64,000 nucleotides of DNA from Sphingomicrobium sediminis (GTDB lineage: Bacteria > Pseudomonadota > Alphaproteobacteria > Sphingomonadales > Sphingomonadaceae): contig NZ_JAMSHT010000001.1 in the NCBI RefSeq assembly GCF_023805295.1, positions 2,181,001-2,245,000 on the forward strand. The letters run 5' to 3'. The stretch's first letter is position 1. Each line of letters opens with the position of its first letter. The notes under the pieces are model-generated. The model was not told the origin of the DNA and did not search any database. It was given only the letters and a program-made list of their open reading frames with translations. Shown here piece after piece: positions 1 through 7,466 of this stretch. Made by a program: the position numbers and the translations under genes.

Positions 1-596
1 GCCCGCGCTTCAACGTCGAAGGTCGCGCCCGTTATGGCGAAGACATTGACGGCTTTGCCGGCGTGACCGAGGACTATCAGGCCCTCGGCGTGGTGCGCTG
101 GACCGTCTTCAACGGCGCCACCAACATCTACAATGTGCGCGAACAGCAGGCCCGTGCCGACCAGGCCCATGCCCGCCTGTTCGAGACGCAGCGCAATGCC
201 GAAGAGTCGACCCGCAGCGCATGGACCCGCCTCGTCAACCAGGGTCGCCTGGTCACCGAGCTGGCCGAACAGTCGCGCATTTCGGACGACCTCCTGCTCT
301 CCTATCGCGAGCAGTTCGGTGTCGGCCGTCGTTCGCTGCTCGACGTGCTCGATGCGCAGAACACGCGCTACAATGCGATGGCGCAGCTCGAAACCGCACG
401 CCTCGCGCAGCTTTATGCGCAATATCGCGTGCTCGCCTCGGTCAATCGCCTCGTCGAAGCCATGAATGTCGACATGGCACGCAATGCGTACGAGGAAGAT
501 CGGCGCGAATATTGGGTCAATCCGGTCCCGGCGACCGACCGTGCCGAGGAAAGCCTCGAATATCCGGTCATGGGCCCGCCGGCCTCGGACGAGTAG
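1..596 (+). CDS. TolC-family outer membrane protein, C-terminal part (partial)
   Basis: This is the C-terminal 197 codons of an outer-membrane efflux protein. The frame is open from base 3 and enters from outside the window. The protein would form the trimeric outer-membrane channel of a type I secretion system. Visible are a strand-like stretch (VRWTVFNGA), long amphipathic helices, and the segment YREQFGVGRRSLLDVLDAQN, which is highly typical of the second TolC repeat. It ends with an acidic, proline-containing periplasmic tail. The ABC exporter gene begins 16 bases downstream on the same strand, so the genes very probably share an operon. The N-terminus, signal peptide and first repeat are not visible, so the exact subfamily (LapE/AggA type or other) is inferred from context. 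Confidence 0.9.
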   Translation, partial: PRFNVEGRARYGEDIDGFAGVTEDYQALGVVRWTVFNGATNIYNVREQQARADQAHARLFETQRNAEESTRSAWTRLVNQGRLVTELAEQSRISDDLLLSYREQFGVGRRSLLDVLDAQNTRYNAMAQLETARLAQLYAQYRVLASVNRLVEAMNVDMARNAYEEDRREYWVNPVPATDRAEESLEYPVMGPPASDE

Positions 597-612
597 AAGT
601 TAGGGATGGGGT

Positions 613-2775
613 ATGAGTTTCGCTAATTGGCTTGTCGCGGAAAACCCGCGTGAACTCGACCCCGTCCTCGACTGCCTCGCTTTTGTCGCGCGCGCGAGCG
701 ACCGGCCTTCATCGCCGGTAACGCTGCGCGCGGGACTGGCCCTCGACGAACAGGGCCTGCTTCCCTTCCACCAGATCGAACCCGCGCTCGACCAGGTCGG
801 GATGCGCGGCACCGCGACGTCCCGCCGTGTCGGGGCGATCAAGGAGCGCGAGCTTCCCGCCATCCTCGAGCTTGAAGGCGGCCGCGCTGCGGTGCTGATC
901 GAGATCGAGGGCAAGCAGGCGCTCGTTTATGCGCCCGGCATCGAGGAACCGCTCTGGGTCGAGCGTAGCGAAGTTGCCGACGCCGCCACCGGCCGCGTCG
1001 TGCTGGTCGAAGCCGATCCGACGCGCGAGCGCGAAGGCGAACGCCCCTGGGACAAGGCCAAGCGCAGTCACTGGTTCTGGTCGGAAGTCTGGAAAGCGCG
1101 CAAGAGTTTCTGGCCGGTCATCCTGGCCGCCGCGGTGATCAACCTGCTGGCGCTCGCCGTGCCGCTCTTCACCATGAACGTCTATGACCGGGTCATTCCC
1201 AACAATGCGGTGAGCTCGCTCTGGGTGCTCGCGGCGGGTGTCGGGCTGGCGCTGGTGTTCGACTATATCCTGCGCCTCGCTCGCTCGCGGCTGGTCGACG
1301 ATATCGGGCGCAAGCTCGACGAACGCTATTCGCAGAAGATTTTCGAGAAGGTGATGAACCTCCCGCTCGCCGAGCGGAAAGGCTCGACCGGCGCGTTCGC
1401 GCGGCGGGTGAGCGAATATGAAAGCGTGCGCGATTTCTTCGCCTCGACCAGCGTCGTGCTGCTCGTCGACATCGCTTTCATGGCGATCTTCCTCGTCTTC
1501 ATCGCGATGCTGGCCGGCTGGCTGGTTTTCGTGCCGATCGTGCTCATCACCATCATGCTGGTGGTCGGGGTGCTGCTGCAAAAGGCGATGGGTCGCACCG
1601 CGCTCGATGCGCAGGCGGACAGCTCCCTGCAGCATAGCGTGCTGGTCGAAGCGATTGGCGGGGCGGAAACGCTGAAAGCCGCGCGCGCCGAAGGGCAGAT
1701 GCTGGGTCGCTGGCGTCGCTTCTCGGGCATGGCCGCGAATACGCAGGAGAAGATGCGCCGCCTGACCGCCATCGCGGTCAACCTGGCCGCCGTGACGCAG
1801 CAGGCGATGAGCGTCGCGCTGATCATCGGCGGTTTCTATCTCTTCCATGCCGGCGACATCACCATGGGTGCGATCATCGCCATCGTCATGATCGCCGGTC
1901 GCGCCATGGCGCCGGTCGGCCAGTTCGCCTTCCTCCTGACCCGCGCCAAGACGGCAAGCGCCACGCTCGACAGCCTGCAGGCGATGATGATGGCGCCCGA
2001 CGAGCGCAGCGCCGAAGCGCGCAGCGTTGTCCCCGAAATCCGTGCCGGCCAGGTCAAGTTCGACCGCGTCTCTTTCCGCTATCCCGAAGCCGCCGGCGAC
2101 AGCCTTGCCGACGTCAGCCTGTCGATCAATCCGGGCGAGCGGATCGGGGTGATCGGCCGCGTCGCCTCGGGCAAGTCGACCTTCGGGCGCCTGCTGTGCG
2201 GGCTCTACGCACCGACCGAAGGCGTGATGAGCATCGATGGCCTCGACAGTCGCCAATATCACCCGCACCAGATCCGCGATGCCTTCCGCTTCGTCGGGCA
2301 GGACGCCGAGCTTTTCTCGGGCACGGTACGCGACAACCTCATGCTGGGCGCCGCGCGCGCCAGCGACGAGCAGCTGATCGACGCGGTTCGCCGTTCGGGC
2401 GCCGACCTGTTCCTCAGTCAGGGTGCCGCCGGGTTCGACCTCAATGTCGGCGAACGCGGAAGCCAATTGTCGGGCGGCCAGCGCTCGCTACTCGTCCTTG
2501 CCCGCGCCTTGGTCAGCGACTGCAAATTGCTCTTCCTCGACGAGCCGACGGGCGCGATGGATACGCAGACCGAACGCTATTTCATCGACAAGCTCGGTAA
2601 CGCGATCGATGCCGACCAGACGCTGGTCGTGTCGACGCACCGCCATGCGATGCTTAGCCTCGTCGACCGCCTGCTGGTGATCGACAAGGGCCGCGTTGTG
2701 GCCGACGGCCCGCGCGACGAGGTCATGGCCAAGCTCAACGAGGCGGCTGCCAAGAAGCGCGAGGGGGCGGGATGA
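613..2775 (+). CDS. Type I secretion ABC exporter, LapB/RtxB-type (permease-ATPase)
   Basis: A 720-residue inner-membrane exporter that would power one-step secretion of a large substrate through the HlyD adaptor and the TolC channel. Residues about 15-140 form an N-terminal C39-peptidase-like domain. Its LDCLAFVAR segment matches the family position, but I see no convincing Cys/His/Asp protease set, so it probably acts as a non-cleaving substrate-docking domain, as in RTX exporters. Residues about 155-440 hold the transmembrane helices. The ATPase domain has a Walker A motif (GRVASGKST, about 513-521), a Q-loop (FVGQDAELFSG), the signature LSGGQ (about 619), a Walker B motif (LLFLDEPTGAMD, about 640) and the H-loop STHRH. 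Its stop overlaps the next start (ATGA). The family is clear; the substrate is not in view. Confidence 0.94.
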   Translation: MSFANWLVAENPRELDPVLDCLAFVARASDRPSSPVTLRAGLALDEQGLLPFHQIEPALDQVGMRGTATSRRVGAIKERELPAILELEGGRAAVLIEIEGKQALVYAPGIEEPLWVERSEVADAATGRVVLVEADPTREREGERPWDKAKRSHWFWSEVWKARKSFWPVILAAAVINLLALAVPLFTMNVYDRVIPNNAVSSLWVLAAGVGLALVFDYILRLARSRLVDDIGRKLDERYSQKIFEKVMNLPLAERKGSTGAFARRVSEYESVRDFFASTSVVLLVDIAFMAIFLVFIAMLAGWLVFVPIVLITIMLVVGVLLQKAMGRTALDAQADSSLQHSVLVEAIGGAETLKAARAEGQMLGRWRRFSGMAANTQEKMRRLTAIAVNLAAVTQQAMSVALIIGGFYLFHAGDITMGAIIAIVMIAGRAMAPVGQFAFLLTRAKTASATLDSLQAMMMAPDERSAEARSVVPEIRAGQVKFDRVSFRYPEAAGDSLADVSLSINPGERIGVIGRVASGKSTFGRLLCGLYAPTEGVMSIDGLDSRQYHPHQIRDAFRFVGQDAELFSGTVRDNLMLGAARASDEQLIDAVRRSGADLFLSQGAAGFDLNVGERGSQLSGGQRSLLVLARALVSDCKLLFLDEPTGAMDTQTERYFIDKLGNAIDADQTLVVSTHRHAMLSLVDRLLVIDKGRVVADGPRDEVMAKLNEAAAKKREGAG

Positions 2776-3794
2776 TGCCGCTGCGCACCTCCCTCCAACG
2801 TGCCGGGCTGGCGCTGTTGCTGCTTGTGCCGCTGGTGCTGGCCGCCTTGCTGTGGCCGCAGTCGCCGAGTGATGCGCATGCCGATGTCGCGCCGCGCAAT
2901 GTGGCGAGCGCCTCGCTGCAGGGCGCGACCCTCGTCGCAGCCACGACGGGCGAAGCGTCGGTCGACATGCGCGCGGTCGGCAATGATGCCCAGTCGATCA
3001 ATGCCTCGCTTCCTTATGCCGGCGGACCCAATCCTGCCGCTGCCCGCTTTGCCGGGGCGAGCGCAGGGACGCGCGATCATGGCCGCGCCCATCTCTGCCT
3101 CACGCAGGCCATCTATTACGAAGCCGGTTTCGAGCCGGTGCAGGGTCGCCGCGCCGTCGCGCAGGTCGTGCTTAACCGGGTCAAGCATCCCGCATTCCCG
3201 GCCTCGGTCTGCGGCGTCGTCTATCAGGGCGCGCGTCAGCCGGTTTGCCAGTTCAGCTTCACCTGCGACGGCTCGCTCAACCGCGCGCCCGCGGCCAGTG
3301 CATGGGCCCGCGCCAAGGATATCGCCGCCGAAGCGTTGAGCGGCCGCGTCGAGCCGAGCGTCGGCATGGCGACCCATTATCATGCCGACTATGTCGCGCC
3401 GAAATGGGCCCCGATGCTGGCCAAGGTCGAGACCATCGGAACGCACATTTTCTATCGCTGGCCAGGCAGCTGGGGCCGCCCCGGCGCTTTCACCGAACGC
3501 TATATCGGCGAACCGGCAGCAGCGAGCGCGCTGCGCCCCGCCGACCGCATCGCGATGGTCGAGGAACTGGTCGAGGTCGCGCCGCCGCCCAAGCCCAAGG
3601 CACATCCGACCCGCGAAGAGGACCCGACCATCTATCGCGCCGAGAATGATGTCGGCGGGCTGGTCGATACGCGGACCGGCTGGCGTCCCTCGATGCCTGA
3701 CCCCACCAAGACGTCGGGCGCGCGGGCGCGGATCGAATTTCAACAAACCTACAATGCCGGCGAAGATGTCGGGCCAAGTGATGGAGGCGAATGA
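2772..3794 (+). CDS. SleB/CwlJ-family cell wall hydrolase, membrane-anchored
   Basis: A 340-residue protein with one N-terminal membrane segment (about 12-28). A SleB-type hydrolase_2 domain follows at about residues 105-225. The LCLTQAIYYEAG motif places the expected catalytic glutamate at Glu117, and the AVAQVVLNRVKHPAFPASVC and CQFSFTCDG segments are family hallmarks. Such enzymes cut peptidoglycan glycan strands, here in the periplasm. The C-terminal 110 residues are low-complexity and proline/charge rich. The gene is joined by 4-base ATGA overlaps to the ABC exporter before it and the HlyD gene after it, so it is translationally coupled into the secretion operon. A likely but unproven job is opening the wall locally for assembly of the secretion channel. 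Confidence 0.88.
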   Translation: MMPLRTSLQRAGLALLLLVPLVLAALLWPQSPSDAHADVAPRNVASASLQGATLVAATTGEASVDMRAVGNDAQSINASLPYAGGPNPAAARFAGASAGTRDHGRAHLCLTQAIYYEAGFEPVQGRRAVAQVVLNRVKHPAFPASVCGVVYQGARQPVCQFSFTCDGSLNRAPAASAWARAKDIAAEALSGRVEPSVGMATHYHADYVAPKWAPMLAKVETIGTHIFYRWPGSWGRPGAFTERYIGEPAAASALRPADRIAMVEELVEVAPPPKPKAHPTREEDPTIYRAENDVGGLVDTRTGWRPSMPDPTKTSGARARIEFQQTYNAGEDVGPSDGGE

Positions 3795-5050
3795 TGGTTG
3801 CGCGTTGGAGCAATCTGTCGGGGGCGACCCGGGTCATCCTGTTGGTGACGCTGGCGTTCATCGCCTTTCTCGTCTGGGCCAATTTTGCCCGTGTAGATGA
3901 AGTGACGCGCGGCCCCGGGCAAGTCATTCCGTCTTCTAAGGTCCAGCTCATACAAGCCAGCGAACCTTCGATCGTCGAGGAATTGCTGGTGCGCTCGGGC
4001 GAGCGGGTCGAGGCCGGCCAGTTGCTGGCGCGGCTCGACGATACGCAGAGCGCTGCGGCGGTCGGCGAAATCGCTGCCGAGACGCGCAGCCTCGAAGCCC
4101 GCGAAGCGCGCCTTCGCGCCGAAGGCACCGGCAGCTCGATCAATTGCGTCGGCGCCGATTGTGCCGACGAACGTGCCGTCAGCGCAGCGCGTCGCAGCGC
4201 GCTCAACAGCCGCGTGACGGCGCTCAATGCGCAGGCGCGCCAGGCCCAGGCCGATGTCGATGAAGCGACCGCCACGATCAACAGCTTGACCAGTTCGGTG
4301 CGCCTCGCGCGCGACAATGTGTCGCGCCTCGAGCCGCTGGCGCAGCGCAATATCGTGCCCCAGACCGAACTGGACGAGGCCCGCCGCGAAGTGATCGAAT
4401 TGGAAGGTCGCATCGCCTCGGCACGCGAACAGCGTAGCCGGGCACAGGCCGCGATTGCCGAAGCCAATGCGCAGGCCGCCGAGGCGCGCGCCGACTTCCG
4501 CCAGCAGGCACTGGACGAGCGCAGCCAGGTGGCGAGCCGGATCGCGGTCAATCGCGAGAGCCTGCGCGGCGCCGAAGGGCGCGTGGCGCGGACCGAATTG
4601 CGCTCGCCGGTCGAAGGCGTGGTCAACAACCTCGCTGTCACCACCATCGGCGGCTTCGTCCAGGCGGGTGAAAGCGTGATGGAAGTCGTGCCGGTGGGCG
4701 ACAAATTGCTGGTCGAAACCCGCGTGCGGCCCTCGGACATCGCTTTCGTCGCCGTAGGGGACGAGGCGCTGGTGACCGTGACCGCCTACGATTTCTCCAT
4801 CTATGGGGGCCTCAAGGGTCGGGTCGTCGAGATCAGCGCCGACAGCATTTATGACGAGGTCGAGCGCGAGGCCTATTTCAACGTGATCGTGGAGACCGAA
4901 GTCGCCTATCTGCAGGCGGGTGCGACCCGTTTGCCGATCACGCCCGGCATGATGACCGACACACAGATCATCACCGGCCGCAAGAGCGTGCTGGCTTACC
5001 TGATGAAGCCGTTCAACAAGGCCCGTTCGGAAGCGCTGCGCGAGCGCTAA
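3791..5050 (+). CDS. HlyD-family type I secretion periplasmic adaptor
   Basis: A 419-residue membrane-fusion protein that would bridge the inner-membrane exporter and the TolC channel. One transmembrane helix lies near residues 14-32. A first lipoyl half-motif follows (GPGQVIPSSK ... RVEAGQLLARLDD). Residues about 90-260 are a long Ala/Arg/Glu-rich coiled-coil hairpin. The second lipoyl half (TELRSPVEGVVNNLAVTTIG) and a beta-barrel/C-terminal domain containing TPGMMTDTQIITGRKSVL complete the family pattern. Two cysteines (Cys-Val-Gly-Ala-Asp-Cys, about 118-123) sit in the hairpin, which is uncommon and could form a disulfide. The start overlaps the preceding stop (ATGA). It is convergent with the LapG-like protease gene, with only three bases between them. 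Confidence 0.94.
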   Translation: MMVARWSNLSGATRVILLVTLAFIAFLVWANFARVDEVTRGPGQVIPSSKVQLIQASEPSIVEELLVRSGERVEAGQLLARLDDTQSAAAVGEIAAETRSLEAREARLRAEGTGSSINCVGADCADERAVSAARRSALNSRVTALNAQARQAQADVDEATATINSLTSSVRLARDNVSRLEPLAQRNIVPQTELDEARREVIELEGRIASAREQRSRAQAAIAEANAQAAEARADFRQQALDERSQVASRIAVNRESLRGAEGRVARTELRSPVEGVVNNLAVTTIGGFVQAGESVMEVVPVGDKLLVETRVRPSDIAFVAVGDEALVTVTAYDFSIYGGLKGRVVEISADSIYDEVEREAYFNVIVETEVAYLQAGATRLPITPGMMTDTQIITGRKSVLAYLMKPFNKARSEALRER

Positions 5051-5053
5051 AGC

Positions 5054-5929
5054 CTAAAGCGAGGCGACGCGGATCGGGGTGCTGAAAGCCGGCGCCTGCG
5101 GACGCGAATAGCCGTGCGTCCAGCTCTGGCCTGCCGAATAGGTGAGGATCGGGCGGTAGTCGCGCACGGCATCGCTATCGAGGATCTTGTCAGTGCCATT
5201 GTCGAGCACGAGGAAGCGGCCCTCGTGACGGACCACCAGCACTGCGTGATCGGCGCGGCGGACGAGGTCCTTGAGCACGACTAGGTAGAGATCCTCTTCG
5301 GCAAAACCGGCGGCGCGCAGCATCTGCATCTTGGCGATGGCATAATCTTCGCAGTCGCCCGCACCGCGCGCTAGCGTGTCTGCAGCGCGGCTCCAACGGT
5401 CGGCGACGCGATACTGATCGCGATCCTCGGTGAAGGCGACGCGCGCATTCACATAGGCATTGATCGTCTTGATCGCTTCCATGCGGTCGGCATCGGCAAG
5501 ATCGGTGGCGACGCGGCGCGCGCTACCGAGGCGATTGTCGGCGAAGACGCCGGCCCAGCGCGCATCGAACGGCGTGCGGGTGACGCCGAGGGCGACCGAG
5601 CCGAAGACATCGGGGCGCGTGGCATGCGCGGTGCGCAGCTTGGGCGCGAACATCGCGCGGCGCGAGCGGTCGGGATAGGAAGACGGGATCGGAATGGCGC
5701 CGGCATTGGCATGCGCAAAGGTCCCGAGACGCTGACCCTGCGTAACGGCTTCGAGCGCCGACGGGCGGCCGAGCAAGGCTTCGCTCTTGGCGCTCGAGAC
5801 GACCGGCGCTGCGGAAATGGCCAGCGTCGGCGGCGGCGAATCATAATCGGTGGCACTTGCAGGCGCGGCAAAACCCAGCAGGGCGAGGCCTGCTGCTGCG
5901 ATGGCGAAGCGATGCGAATTGCGTTCCAT
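5054..5929 (-). CDS. LapG-like transglutaminase-like cysteine protease (BTLCP)
   Basis: A 291-residue exported protein with a signal peptide (residues 1-26, ending ASA). The catalytic domain occupies about residues 140-265. The expected triad is visible: Cys193 in GAGDCEDYA, His228 in RADHAVLVV, and Asp243 in FLVLDNGTD. This is the bacterial transglutaminase-like cysteine protease family, of which LapG is the best-known member. LapG releases the surface adhesin LapA by periplasmic cleavage when the c-di-GMP receptor LapD does not hold it. The gene is convergent with the type I secretion operon, which supports a role in processing that system's substrate. No LapD or giant adhesin gene is present in the window, so substrate and control are inferred. 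Confidence 0.85.
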   Translation of the reverse strand: MERNSHRFAIAAAGLALLGFAAPASATDYDSPPPTLAISAAPVVSSAKSEALLGRPSALEAVTQGQRLGTFAHANAGAIPIPSSYPDRSRRAMFAPKLRTAHATRPDVFGSVALGVTRTPFDARWAGVFADNRLGSARRVATDLADADRMEAIKTINAYVNARVAFTEDRDQYRVADRWSRAADTLARGAGDCEDYAIAKMQMLRAAGFAEEDLYLVVLKDLVRRADHAVLVVRHEGRFLVLDNGTDKILDSDAVRDYRPILTYSAGQSWTHGYSRPQAPAFSTPIRVASL

Positions 5930-5968
5930 GGCCCCGCTTGTCGCAGGGCAAGGCGAATATCGGCCTAA

Positions 5969-5997
5969 GCGGTAAGGTTAAAATGGCGGTAAGGTTA
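5969..5997. repeat. Two 12-bp direct repeats, 17-bp period
   Basis: GCGGTAAGGTTA occurs at 5969-5980 and again exactly at 5986-5997, with a 5-base spacer. It lies 40-68 bases upstream of the LapG-like protease start. The second copy covers the stop codon of the adjacent hydrolase gene. Spacing of roughly 1.6 helical turns does not match one standard dimeric regulator. It could be an operator for the protease gene or a chance slippage duplication. Confidence 0.5.
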
Positions 5998-6789
5998 GAC
6001 TTTTTGCTCCACGGTGGAGAGGAATTGCTCCACTGCATGGTTAAAGGCCTCGGGCCGTTCGGCGTTGGATAAATGTCCCGCTTCGGGAATGTCGAGCCGC
6101 TCCGCGCCCTCGATGAGATCGGCAAGCGCGTTCGACAATTCGGGCGGGGTGACCACGTCCTTCTCGCCGCACAGGACAAGGGTCGGGCGGGTGATCTTCT
6201 GCGCGACGCTGGTGAGGTCGGCGAGCCAGACGGCCCGGGCGCCCATGCGATAGGCGGCCTCGGGAATCTTGCTCATGACCGCGATCGTTTCCTCGCGCAG
6301 GCCGGGCGGCGGATTGTCGCCGAGCAGCCGGTCGACACGGTCGCGCGCGAGGCCGGACATGCCGAAGCGGCGCGCGCCTTCGATCGAATTGTCGTGAATG
6401 TCGCGGCCGTCGGGATGGCGCGCAAACGTATTGGCGAGGATCAGGCTGGCGATCCGCGACGGTGCGCGGTCGGCCATCAGCATGGCGATGATGCCGCCAA
6501 GCGAGAGACCACAAATATGCGCGCGCTCGATCTCGAGCCGGTCCAGGAGCGCGATCATCGCATCGGCGAAATCCTCGCGCGTTGCCTCGAGCGGCAGGCC
6601 CGACTGGCCGTAGCCCGGATAATCAGCGGCAATTGCTGGCCGCCGCTCGGCAAAATGTTTGACCTGTGGCGCCCAGACACCCTTGTCGGACCCCACGCCA
6701 TGCAGGAACAGGATCGGTGTATGGCCCTTGTTTGCCTCCCCGCGCACAAGCGCACCGATCCGGCCCTTGGCCGTATCCATACCCCCCAT
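5995..6789 (-). CDS. Alpha/beta hydrolase, 3-oxoadipate enol-lactonase-like
   Basis: A 264-residue cytoplasmic alpha/beta-hydrolase. It has the oxyanion strand LFLHGVGSDKGVW, the nucleophile elbow GLSLGG (Ser96), an acid in GEKDVVTP (Asp211) and the catalytic His239 in PEAGHLSNAERPEAF. The overall pattern is closest to enol-lactonases of the PcaD type, but no other beta-ketoadipate pathway gene is nearby, so the substrate is uncertain. Two ATG codons are possible: 6789, preceded by GGGGAGATT, and 6780, preceded by GGGGGG. Both leave the domain intact. It points in the same direction as the LapG-like gene, with a 65-base gap, and is divergent from the [2Fe-2S] gene. Confidence 0.82.
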   Translation of the reverse strand: MGGMDTAKGRIGALVRGEANKGHTPILFLHGVGSDKGVWAPQVKHFAERRPAIAADYPGYGQSGLPLEATREDFADAMIALLDRLEIERAHICGLSLGGIIAMLMADRAPSRIASLILANTFARHPDGRDIHDNSIEGARRFGMSGLARDRVDRLLGDNPPPGLREETIAVMSKIPEAAYRMGARAVWLADLTSVAQKITRPTLVLCGEKDVVTPPELSNALADLIEGAERLDIPEAGHLSNAERPEAFNHAVEQFLSTVEQKV

Positions 6790-6890
6790 AATCTCCCCAC
6801 GCTCTTACAATAAGCTACACTACGAACGGCATCCATAATGCCTCCGAAACGATGTATTGCAACCATGGACTTAGGACCTAGTCTGCCGGC

Positions 6891-7418
6891 ATGACGCGCT
6901 TCACCTTGAACGGCCGCCCGCTGGCCTTCGACCTCGATCCCCAGACGCCCTTGTTGTTCGCGCTGCGCGACGCGGCGAACATCACCAGCGCCAAATATGG
7001 TTGCGACGACCAGAGCTGCCATGCCTGCACCGTGCTGGTCGATGGCCAGGCGGTGCGCAGCTGCACGCTGACCATCGCGCGGGCCGAGGGCGCAGTGGTG
7101 CAGACGGTCGAGGGACTGGCGCCCGACGACCCGTTATTTTCTGCCTGGGAAGACGAGCAGGTGAGCCTGTGCGGTTTTTGCGATCCGGGCTTCATGTGCG
7201 CGCTATCCGCGCTGCTGGCGGTCAATAGCGCGCCGACCGAAGAGGAATTGGCGGCGATCCCCAATCGCTGTCCGTGCGGCGCGGGGCCCCGGATTCGCAA
7301 GGCGGCCCAGCTCGCAGCGCGTCGCATTCGCCAGGCATCGGCCCCGCAGGCCGTCCAAACGGCTGATTCGAACCTGACAGAAGGGTTCAGCTTAGGGTCA
7401 GGCGGCGACGGCAATTAA
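6891..7418 (+). CDS. Orphan [2Fe-2S] subunit of the molybdenum hydroxylase family
   Basis: A 175-residue protein matching the small iron-sulfur subunit of xanthine-dehydrogenase/aldehyde-oxidase-type molybdenum hydroxylases. The N-terminal plant-type ferredoxin cluster is complete (Cys38, Cys43, Cys46, Cys58). The C-terminal helical-domain cluster is also complete (Cys94, Cys97, Cys127, Cys129, in CGFC and CPCG). The family's usual CRCTGY is replaced by CPCGAG. In known operons this subunit transfers electrons from the molybdopterin subunit to FAD or a cytochrome. No molybdopterin or FAD subunit gene adjoins it here, so it must pair with a distant partner or act alone. The last 35 residues are variable. 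The ribosome-binding site before the ATG is weak. Confidence 0.85.
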   Translation: MTRFTLNGRPLAFDLDPQTPLLFALRDAANITSAKYGCDDQSCHACTVLVDGQAVRSCTLTIARAEGAVVQTVEGLAPDDPLFSAWEDEQVSLCGFCDPGFMCALSALLAVNSAPTEEELAAIPNRCPCGAGPRIRKAAQLAARRIRQASAPQAVQTADSNLTEGFSLGSGGDGN

Positions 7419-7466
7419 ACTTCTGTAAAAAATTGTACCAAGCGTATTCCGAAAGGAGACAGCGTC

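Noticed and set aside
709..2466. A 585-codon antisense frame across the ABC exporter
   Set aside because: The exporter motifs fix the coding strand; the antisense frame is a composition effect.
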